From Cylindrotheca closterium (Eukaryota > Bacillariophyta > Bacillariophyceae > Bacillariales > Bacillariaceae): a stretch of 64,000 nucleotides of DNA. Below the pieces are notes generated by a model. It ran no database searches. It was not told where the DNA came from and worked only from the letters and a program-made list of their open reading frames with translations. The stretch spans positions 174,582-238,581 of the forward strand of contig CAKOGP040002003.1 in NCBI GenBank assembly GCA_933822405.4, read 5' to 3'. Within the stretch, counting starts at the first letter, position 1. Each line of letters begins with the position of its first letter. The position numbers and the translations under genes were made by a program. Shown here piece after piece: positions 54,398 through 62,727 of this stretch.

Positions 54398-55375
54398 CTA
54401 AGTAGTTAGCTCTGCTGATGCTGGAGGATTGATCATCTCTTTGTCTTTTCTACCAAGCCCATGAAGAATTTCAGTGTAATCTTTTCGGATATCACAATGA
54501 ATGCCACTCTCTATCTTGTTTCCAACAAAATTATTGCCCGCTACCAATGCAATGACCTTCGATGCTATCCGGCTGCATTGCACAAACCTGATGCAATCTT
54601 GTAGCTAGGAAATTTTCTCCAAACTTCCTCTGCCGCATCCAAAAATTTCGTCCTGTTTCAAAACATGAGCCCTCCCTAATCTCCCGCGGCTGCACAATGA
54701 CGTCTTGACATGCAGGGGAATACCGACAAGTCTAAGCTGTTCATTTGCGGCATTTGTGGAACTTGCGGTTCCTAGTGCCAGCCAAGTTGTTCACATTGCG
54801 TCTTGCACCAATTAAAGTCCTCTTCTTCAGCATGCGGCCCTGCATTGTCACCTTGCATAACGGGAATCTGCCCTTCATATTGTCCTCCCGTCGCCACAAG
54901 ACAATCCAATTTTCGAAAGACGTGACGCTCAAACAACTTCTTCGCTGCAAACTTTGGATCATCAGGTGTCCCTTCCGACGATCCAGTGACATTACAATCA
55001 ATTCACCAAGTGTACTCCACCTTTTCTCTTATCACTGCCCAGTTCACTTGATGGAACTATCGTCCTGTCCTACTTCCTGCCTTGCTAGCTTCTTTGCAAC
55101 CTCGTTGGTTTGGGCACAATAGAAGCCAACCTTGAGGCCGTCTCCACCTTTGCTTTCAATAGAAGCTATGAATACAAAAGCAGTCACAGCGATTCCAATG
55201 ACCTTGGACAAAAGTCAGCTTCCACTTTGACATAATCCGAGCCCTGTAATGTGAAAGGAGCCCTGATATCATCCTCAACAACAATTCCACCCTTGCGTTG
55301 TGGGCCTTTGGTGAGGGCGGCATCAGTGTCTGGCATGTTGCGGATCATCTGAATATTTGCAGCACGCATAAGCAC
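54398..55375 (-). pseudogene. decayed DDE transposase
   Basis: Reading the minus strand frame by frame gives an ordered set of transposase segments: PQRKGGIVVEDDIRAPFTLQ (~55300), KVIGIAVTAFVFIASIESKG and GLKVGFYCAQTNEVAKKLAR (~55100-55200), DPKFAAKKLFERHVFRKLDC, then QGDNAGPHAEEEDFNW with the catalytic DN, EQLGWH, stop, EPQVPQMPQMNSLDLSVFPC, and a C-terminal piece at 54583-54398 (CSRIASKVIALVAGNNFVGN). In-frame stops and frameshifts are present. It resembles Tc1/mariner-IS630-type or related DDE enzymes seen in algae; the family is not certain. Confidence 0.6.
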
Positions 55376-55379
55376 TGAT

Positions 55380-55957
55380 CAACCTCATGATCAGCATCGT
55401 CTCTGGTTTGCCTCATCTTTTCTTGTCTTGCCATTGCATGGGCTTGCTTTTTTTCTCCCGTTCTTCAGCCAGTGTGATTTTTGTTTGCGCTGGTGCGATT
55501 GTTGTTTGTGCTGCTGGTGTTCGGATGGTTGCCAGCCATTACTGATGTAATGGTGGTGGTGGAGGTGGTGGTGGTCCGGTCGTCATCACCTTGTCCTGTA
55601 GTAGCAATGCCTATGAGAGTGATACTATAATGTCAGGCGTTTAACAAAGGCTTTATCGCCAATGTACGTTGGGTGTTATGATTGGACTCAGTTCTTCATT
55701 GCGATGAAGCCAGAAATCAAATTCTGTTCGTTGTTGGCTGTATTATGCGCCATAATTGGGGATTGGTACTAATGCTACGTGTTCTACGTGACAATGACTG
55801 GTCTTCTGACGAAAATCGTCCGAAAACCGATTCCTGCAATTTTCCAGCAATTTACCTCGTATCATTAAAAGATAGAAAGCAAGCCAGCATTTGGTTGGTA
55901 CTATTATATATATTAGTCAAAGAACGGAAGTATAAATAATACCTTTTTTCAGGATCA
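55380..55957. other. intergenic region
   Basis: Contains a GGT/GGTGGA microsatellite at 55551-55575 and the left boundary of the copy C cassette. No gene was seen. Confidence 0.4.
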
Positions 55958-56063
55958 TTTATTGTTGAGGCTCATGATTGTCTTAATTTTTCCTCTACTA
56001 CCGGCAGAAAATGTTTGGGCAAAAAGATTTATTGTTGAGGGTCATGAGTGTCTTAATTTTCTG
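55958..56063 (+). repeat. dispersed repeat, copies 4 and 5
   Basis: Two copies at 55958-55990 and 56028-56063, 70 bp apart, in the same order and orientation as the pair at 27791-27916. Confidence 0.7.
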
Positions 56064-56427
56064 CTCAATGGCCTCCCTTTGCGATCTTGGGTGTCATGCA
56101 TGCTAAGCCTTTTCGCCCAATAAGAATGTCATAGGTCTGAAAACCTGTCGGGCGTACAATACCAGGTAACGATAATTACGTGTAGGTTAAGGTACTGGTG
56201 CCTACCGGAACTGGTGAGTTAACTTCGATACTTCGCGTTTCCTTTTGACCAGATCAATATCATCGATCATCGCGAAGAGGCACAGATCACACGAGCACTA
56301 CACCTCGAACTAGCTAGCTGTGTGAGACTGATGTGCTGCGTAAGCATTTTTCTATATTAGCTCTTTATAAATATAATAGTATTATATACACTGCTCACTC
56401 AAATGCAAACCGCAAGCCAACGTCAAA

Positions 56428-57330
56428 CTAGAGCAGTAACTCATGGTGGTAATCCTTCAAGACTAGAAAATCAGCAATAACATCCAAGTCTCGGCCGAGC
56501 AGGATGTACGAGATGCAATCATTGATGACAGTAGCATCGTCCAATGCCCCCGAGCAAATAGCCTCCGCTTGTTCAACATCGACAGCCGGCTTCGAAAAAT
56601 GGCTCTTGCTGGCTCCAGATGAAGACTCTCGCCGGATACACTTGTCTGGGAACTGAGGATGGGCAAGTTGATGGAAGAGCTTGGGTTCACTGGGAATCAC
56701 TTGCCACTCATCGACAAGGTCTTCAAAGCCCTGCAGTTCCGTAGCTCCATCGCGAGCAAGGGTCTTCCCAGTATTGTAGTCTCCAAGCAAGCCGACGGAG
56801 TTTCCAAACACAGACGCGTCTCCGTTCAAATTGAAACGAATGAACTCGTTGATTACATCGATGGTGATGACTTTTCCAGGGTACTTCGAGTCCAGATCGA
56901 TGTTGTACTGCTGTTTGTAGGGCGTCGGCTTCTCCCATTCGACTGGGAATCCGCCGATGGTTTCGAGTTCTTCTGATTGGTACTCGCCGTTGAACCAGTA
57001 GTGCGCATCTTCATCTTTTGGATTTGGAGATCCTTCAATTTCAAGGACGTCGTCTCCAATGTTGATCGCAACGCTCTTGATGTAGGACCAGGCTCCCACA
57101 ATCTTGGTTCGGATATGAATGTTCATCCCAAGCCCTTCAGCGAATGCTGCGTTTTGCAACATCACAAGATCGCACTGTCCATTAATTTCAATGCGCTTGT
57201 CACTCCAGCTGGTAATGTGAGGCAACCAATCAACGTCATGGTTTTCGTTCTCAGTCTCAGTCTCAGTTTCGCTACTTGCTGTGACTGCAGCTAGGAAGAT
57301 GGTGATGAGAGTAAGAGAAAGTAGATTCAT
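56428..57330 (-). CDS. secreted VWD-like domain protein (copy C)
   Basis: Identical to copy B at protein level except residue 2 (Asn for Lys, MNLLSLTLITIFL). The signal peptide therefore loses its N-terminal positive charge, which could weaken but need not abolish secretion. The Met at 57330 is chosen to match copies A and B; the frame happens to be open for ~80 more codons upstream, but that extension buries the signal peptide and overlaps the duplicated 5' flank. It lies in the second copy of the ~1.4-kb block. Confidence 0.75.
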   Translation of the reverse strand: MNLLSLTLITIFLAAVTASSETETETENENHDVDWLPHITSWSDKRIEINGQCDLVMLQNAAFAEGLGMNIHIRTKIVGAWSYIKSVAINIGDDVLEIEGSPNPKDEDAHYWFNGEYQSEELETIGGFPVEWEKPTPYKQQYNIDLDSKYPGKVITIDVINEFIRFNLNGDASVFGNSVGLLGDYNTGKTLARDGATELQGFEDLVDEWQVIPSEPKLFHQLAHPQFPDKCIRRESSSGASKSHFSKPAVDVEQAEAICSGALDDATVINDCISYILLGRDLDVIADFLVLKDYHHELLL

Positions 57331-57840
57331 CGCGAGTTGTTTTTTGCAGGTGTCAGTAATATTGTGAGAACTACGATTCATTCCAGCGGAGAAAAACGGT
57401 TGTGCCTGCTCGCCAGCCAAATGTTCCGACCGGCAAGACGCTCCCACTCTGTAGTAATCATTTTTATGGTGCATGAGAGACGCTGTCTGTACTTCGATCC
57501 TCAGTAACAGTGTTTTATGCTCATATCTTCGTTCCTCAGTAACAGTGATAGACTCGAGGGAGCGTCGCTTCACTCTGTAGAAATCGTGTCTTGAGACTTT
57601 TTTAGTTTTTTTAAAAGTAATATAAAAAATTGTTTTGTCTCAAAACACTCTGGCTGACACCAAATCCAGGGTTTTTTCTGAACCCATCTTCTCTTTCTAT
57701 CATTTATTGTATATCGTTCCATTGTGCCACTCACTGAGATTTCGACAAAGTGTTTCGGATAACGACCGGAGTTGAAACAGAACGCTGAAGCGGTAGTATG
57801 AGTTTCCGTTATTGCGGCGAAGGCGGATTGAAGACCTTTC

Positions 57841-57998
57841 GAGGATGCAATCTCTTCGCGACAGATCCTTTCCCGTTCGTCCCTTGTTGGCTGAAGGCCT
57901 CGTCGTTCTATCTCTTTGCGAAAGATCCTGTCACCTTCTTCTCTTGTTGGCTTAAGACCTCGCATTTCTTTCTCTTCGCGAATGATCCTCTCACGTTC
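57841..57998 (-). repeat. 60-bp minisatellite cut by an LTR
   Basis: Units at 57841-57900 and 57901-57960 and a partial one at 57961-57998. In the minus-strand frame they code for a 20-residue motif (ERRGLQPTRDERERICREEI). The third unit is broken exactly where the copia LTR begins. The frame 57570-58184 runs through the repeat and into the LTR; its downstream part is of unknown function, and it may be the tail of a host gene split by the insertion. Confidence 0.65.
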
Positions 57999-58274
57999 TG
58001 TGAGGATTGTCTGTAAACGGACTTGAGGGACAGTCGAGGACACTAGACAATAGAGATGTAATAGAGATAGGATTGCTATTCTTATTGATGATAGTTCATG
58101 AAAGTGAGGATTGCTCTGAACTCGAGCAGAGGATCCAGCAGTAGATACATGTAGAGAGTAGTATATAGAATTCGGGAGAAGCACTGAGCTGTCAAATGAT
58201 CGTGAGAATTACCCAATCAGAGTAAGCCACCGGTCCGATCTATTGGACTCGCGGTGCGATTCGTTTGACCTCAA
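57999..58274 (-). repeat. 3' LTR of the copia element
   Basis: A 276-bp match to the solo LTR at 24621-24896. In element orientation a purine tract (GAGAGGGAG) immediately precedes it at ~58275-58287, as expected for second-strand priming. Confidence 0.8.
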
Positions 58275-59375
58275 TACTCCCTCTCGATCGAACAGTGAGG
58301 TATGTAGGATCCATAATGTCTTCAACTGAATAAAGACCGGCAAAATCCGCATCGACATGACATTCAATGTCAAATGAATCGGTCGGTCGCAAGATTAGGC
58401 CTTCATTTACTGATGATTTCAAATATTGCCCAATTCTGATGAGCGCTTTTTCGTGCGAGCGCTTAGTCCCGTGGATGAATCGCGTACATTGAGACACGGC
58501 GAATTGCATGTCCGGACGAGAATGTCCGCAGAGATACAAGGCCATTCCGATCACGCTTGCATATGAGAAACTGCCATTTGCAGGATCTCCATTCTCGGCT
58601 TTTCCAAGGGGTTCTTTCAACGCAGGAGTGTGCTTCTGAGGTTCGTGGTCAATATTTAGGGCTTCAATGATCCGTTCGGTGAGTCCTTTTTGCGTAAGTT
58701 TGATTGTCTTGTTGGATTCGTCGCGTTCGATATGGACTCCAAGAAATCCAGCAACAGAATCTTCGATTTCTACTGCAACACCTTGACTCTCAATTGCTTC
58801 GTTTATGTACTCTTCTTTAGGACTGAAGAACAAGGTGACGTCGACGTAAACAAGGCAGATAACTTTATCTGAAATAAAGAGACATGGATCAACTTCTTCT
58901 TGAGATTCGAATCCTGCATTTTCCAGCTTCCCTTTGATGAAATTGAAGAAATTAACGGGCGATTGCTTGAGCCCATAGAGGCTTTTATTGAGTTTCAATA
59001 CCTTTCCTTCTTCGGCGAAGCCTCTGGGCATTTCACAGAAGACTTCCTTGTCTCCTATGGGTGCATGAGTGAAGGCAGCGGTGTAATCAACTTGCTTAGT
59101 TTCGAGTCCCAGTACAAGGGAGAGAATTAGGAGGAGGCGGACTGTCTGCCAAGAGAGACAGGTGAGAATATTTCATTAGAATTGTAATCAATCCCATCTT
59201 TCTGTCGATCACCTCTCACACAGAACCGTCCTTTCAATTTTCGAACTTTCCCATCTGGATATCTTTTACATTTGAATGCCCATGTTGAGGGAAGGACATT
59301 CATTGATTGAAGTCGGGGAACCACTTCCCAGACCTCCATTTGCTGTAGGGTCTCGATCTCCTTGATTGCTGCCAT
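58240..59375 (-). pseudogene. copia reverse transcriptase / RNase H, broken
   Basis: The N-terminal RT frame (59375-59127, LQQMEVWEVVPRLQ, WAFKCKRYPDGKVRKLKGRF) ends early and a new frame starts at 59031 (VLKLNKSLYGLKQSPVNFF). The catalytic YVDD is YVDV: the codon at 58837-58839 reads Val (GTC) where Asp (GAC) is expected. RNase H begins (CHVDADFAGLYS) but after EDIMDPTYL the frame runs into the purine tract and LTR, so the rest is deleted. It cannot make an active RT/RNase H. Confidence 0.75.
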
Positions 59376-60312
59376 CGGCTAGAGGACCGTTCATAGCTTC
59401 TTCCCAACCTGGATTATCTTCGGAATTGGCTTTGGCGGCCAGGATCATTGGATGGAGCCATTCACAGGTCTCTGAATCCTGGTCAAAGTCGGTGGTTAAT
59501 GCCCACATTTTGGCAAATTCGTTGGAGCAAAGTGTCTCAACAAACTCATTGAACTTTAGAGAAGCGAGAAAACCCTGATTGATGGTGGTGTGTCTCACAT
59601 TTTGATTTAGAGCACATAGGCCATACTTCCTTGGCCTGAATCGGCGTCTTCCAGTTCGCGAAGGCGCTTGTTCTTGTAGATTTCGTAGAGTTCGATTTAG
59701 AGTTTCATCTTCTTCTTGTTTGTCATCTTCTGTAGCTTGTATAGGAATAGGAACATCTGTAGGAACGTTTGGTTCTTCTTCCTGTTGCAAATTCTCATCT
59801 TCATCTACTCCCTCTGGAACTGACAAGTCATAATTGACGTCGTCATTGTCACCAGCTTTGATTGCTTCTGAGGGGTCATCGGCGACTTCATTTCGATTAT
59901 CTTGAACATTCGGAGCTTCCTGAGGCTGGTTGTGAACCGGTTGCACATGAGGGATTGGCGGTTGGAGGTTGCACTGGCACTGGAGGCGCATGACCACCGT
60001 GATTACCCCCTGGAAGCGGAGCTTGGTGGCGATGCTGGATGGCTTGTTGGTGGAGGCAGGCACGACGACGATTGTTGATGAGGGTCCGACGTTGGAGTCG
60101 AACGGCACGTTCAGTTGGAGTTCGCCATTCGTTTTGTAGTGGCGGGGCAATAGGGCGGTCAAGAGTATCACGAAAGTTCTCGTACCCGGATTCAACCAAA
60201 TTGAACCAATGATTGGCATCAAGTTGGTGAGGATTGGCCGCACCCCCTGCATCTGAGTTGGGGACAGTACTGAAGTGGTCGTCACACACAAAATGATATT
60301 GTGGTGAGACAT
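59266..60312 (-). pseudogene. copia pol: linker between integrase and RT
   Basis: A disrupted frame that overlaps the integrase frame. It carries the acidic linker (QQEEEPNVPTDVPIPIQATE) and the start of the RT region (NPGWEEAMNGPLADG), after which a frameshift near 59390 leads into the RT frame that begins AAIKEIETLQQMEVWE. Confidence 0.6.
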
Positions 60313-61873
60313 GTTTGGTTTGAAGGTTCAGGATTCGCGCGACCAAGGAGGAGTGGTCAGGCGAATAGCCGAGATACATTCCACGTCTTGACCGAGGATT
60401 CCACTTAGGAAGCTTCTTTCCATCTTGAAGTTTTGGATCGAGGACATAGGTAGGACATCCAAAGACGTGAAGGCGATGTAGAGAATTGTAGTTGGGGAAC
60501 CTTGATTGGCTGAAGATTTCCAGTGGTGCCAACCGAGTGTCACAATGTGGAAGGTTGTTCCAGATGTATGCTGCATGTTCCATGGCAAAGGGCCATAAGT
60601 GGACGTCCGCTTCGTCAGGCCAGTGAATGACCTGGTGGAGAAGCATGGTCCGAGCCCACTTAGTAACCGTTTGAATTGCACGTTCGGCGACTGCATTCTG
60701 ATGATGAGCCCCAACACCGCTGAAATCAATTGTCTGCTTCTTCAAGGCAAGATCATGTTGCCAAGTTGCAGAGTTGAAGGGCGTGTGGTCTGCTCGATAA
60801 CTCGTGATATCCGGTACGTTGTTGGCTTTTGCCCATTGCTCGAACTTGTGCTTTGCCATCAGAGTTTCGCCTGCTCGAAGAGAAACTTGATTGACGATGA
60901 AGATTGCACCAGAAGCGTGGTCACAAAAGATAGTACCCCCTGAGTACTGATTCTTCTTCTTTTCTTTTCCTTTGGTGTGCGGCAATCTACCAGGTACATA
61001 GGAAACGTAGCTATCGATGGAAACTTTGGCACCCGGTGTCAGATCTCCCTCTCGAATAGCCATTTCCCGATCATCGAAGGCATGTTGTGATTCAGGAGTT
61101 CGTCGCGCTTGCTTGCCAAGTTCACAAGCGGCACAGAGGATGGTCCGTTGTGAGTTACTTACTCCTTTATGGCGACATGGTAAGATTGCCTCTTGATTCG
61201 GATCGTTAGGTTGTGCTAGGAGACGCTGAATCCATTTGAAGTGAGCATGCCCGAGCTTGGCATGATAAAGCAGCATCTCTTTCTCACCAGCGGTAAGATT
61301 TTGATTGTTTTCAGCTCCGACTGACAACATTCCTAACACATCTTGGTCTCTACAGAGCATGTTGGCTTCTTCAAAGCCTAGTCCAGCGCAATGGGCACTC
61401 GCCTCCAACATCATTGGAATATTGTTTGATTGGAATGGAAACTCAAGTTCCGATTCATCGTCGAGCGTGAGGACAACTTTGCGGTGGTTCAAGAAAAGGG
61501 AACCAGCTCCCTTTGTCTCTTGGAAGTAGCATTGTGGCGAGAACAATCGAATCTGTGCAGATGGAACCAGGTATGCCGTAGTTCTGATCCGTCGCACGGA
61601 TCCATAGACGTCTCTAACAGTCCATTCAACTGTTCCACTTCCCACAACCTCACACGATCCTTGGAGGCCATTGATAGATTTGAGTGGGCTAGGGCGGACT
61701 TTAGAGATGAAATCTGAGTCATGAGGTGTAATTGAGACAGATGCTCCGGTATCGATGACCATCGGAGTCTTACAGTTGTCGGAGAGGTAGACTGACTGAT
61801 GGTGGAGAGTGTCAGGCAACCGCGGAATATGACAATCAATCTGAGAGATAGCGGCGTTGACAGCTCGAGACAA
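59897..61873 (-). CDS. copia protease-integrase region
   Basis: The longest open part of the element, 658 codons. Protease: MVIDTGASVSITPHDSDF near the start. Zinc-binding GAG-preintegrase: YHAKLGHAHFKW and CAACELGKQ. Integrase core: KVSIDSYVSYVPGR (first Asp), YRADHTPFNSATW (second Asp) and GAHHQNAVAERAIQTVTKWA (catalytic Glu), then MEHAAYIWNNLPH and the GKxxP-type region APLEIFSQSRFPNYNSLHRL. All catalytic residues of both enzymes are present. The N-terminal Met is internal to pol; upstream the frame is disrupted, so this part would be translated only by shifting. Confidence 0.75.
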   Translation of the reverse strand: MSRAVNAAISQIDCHIPRLPDTLHHQSVYLSDNCKTPMVIDTGASVSITPHDSDFISKVRPSPLKSINGLQGSCEVVGSGTVEWTVRDVYGSVRRIRTTAYLVPSAQIRLFSPQCYFQETKGAGSLFLNHRKVVLTLDDESELEFPFQSNNIPMMLEASAHCAGLGFEEANMLCRDQDVLGMLSVGAENNQNLTAGEKEMLLYHAKLGHAHFKWIQRLLAQPNDPNQEAILPCRHKGVSNSQRTILCAACELGKQARRTPESQHAFDDREMAIREGDLTPGAKVSIDSYVSYVPGRLPHTKGKEKKKNQYSGGTIFCDHASGAIFIVNQVSLRAGETLMAKHKFEQWAKANNVPDITSYRADHTPFNSATWQHDLALKKQTIDFSGVGAHHQNAVAERAIQTVTKWARTMLLHQVIHWPDEADVHLWPFAMEHAAYIWNNLPHCDTRLAPLEIFSQSRFPNYNSLHRLHVFGCPTYVLDPKLQDGKKLPKWNPRSRRGMYLGYSPDHSSLVARILNLQTKHVSPQYHFVCDDHFSTVPNSDAGGAANPHQLDANHWFNLVESGYENFRDTLDRPIAPPLQNEWRTPTERAVRLQRRTLINNRRRACLHQQAIQHRHQAPLPGGNHGGHAPPVPVQPPTANPSCATGSQPASGSSECSR

Positions 61874-61957
61874 GGTTGCAGCATTCGACTTAGCTGCCTT
61901 GAGAGTCGTTTTGACTTCTTTTTCTTCGGACTTGGTGTGCAGCGACCAGAGAGGATT

Positions 61958-62727
61958 TCACAGGGCTGCTATTTGATGGTATTGCTTGAGAGGATCGACA
62001 CTTCGAACAAACTGGTCGAGGTCAACTCCATACTTGGCGTCAATCTGGATGAAGCTCAAGTGAAGGAAACGATGCTTGTTCCTTGTGTAGTCTTCGAGGA
62101 TCTCTTCATCTGAAGGTGAGTTCCAATGATGGGGAACACTTGTTGCTTGCTTTTCGGCTTGCTTATGTTGCCTTTTTCTTTTCTTTTCCTTTGTTCTTGC
62201 CGTCTTCCGATAGAACTGTACTCTTTGAGGCTTGACTCGACGACGCAAGGCTTTGAGGATGAGGTGATAATGAGGTGAATTGCGCTTTGGAGACTTGGAC
62301 TTGCAACAGCGCCAAGGAAAGGCACATCCGAGAAGTTCTAGTGCATTGGAAGGAGGAGTTGGCACTAGCAAAGGCAGATATTTCGATGACGAAGTCGCTC
62401 CGCGACTGGAGGAGAGGATGGAGGAGCTATTGAGGGCATTGCTGCATTTAAGATGAGGACGAAACTGGCGAGGACGAGCAGTTTCAAGAGGTATAAAAAG
62501 TCAACTAGACTTAAAGAGGAGACCTCATCCATACCCCCTTGCAGCAAGGGCCACCACATGGTGACGGAAGGGTAGGACGGGATGACGGTAGAGAGGAAGA
62601 CTACAATCATCCGTAGGAGTAAAGTGGCACGGTTCACTTGATCAATAAGTTGGTTCATGCCCGTGGCAATGGCAGAGACCTGCTGACGAATCTGAGGAAG
62701 GTTGGTAGCAGAAGTTGCAGCGGTCAA
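61958..62727 (-). pseudogene. region between gag and protease, frameshifted
   Basis: Two overlapping frames (62727-62365 with SAIATGMNQLIDQVNRATLL; 62371-61958 with a Lys/Arg-rich ARTKEKKRKRQHKQAEKQAT run and DAKYGVDLDQFVRSVDPLKQ). They connect the Gag and protease parts and probably formed one reading frame originally. Confidence 0.5.

Noticed and set aside
57331..57573. N-terminal extension of VWD copy C to 57573
   Set aside because: An open frame without conservation in copies A and B; it would bury the signal peptide.
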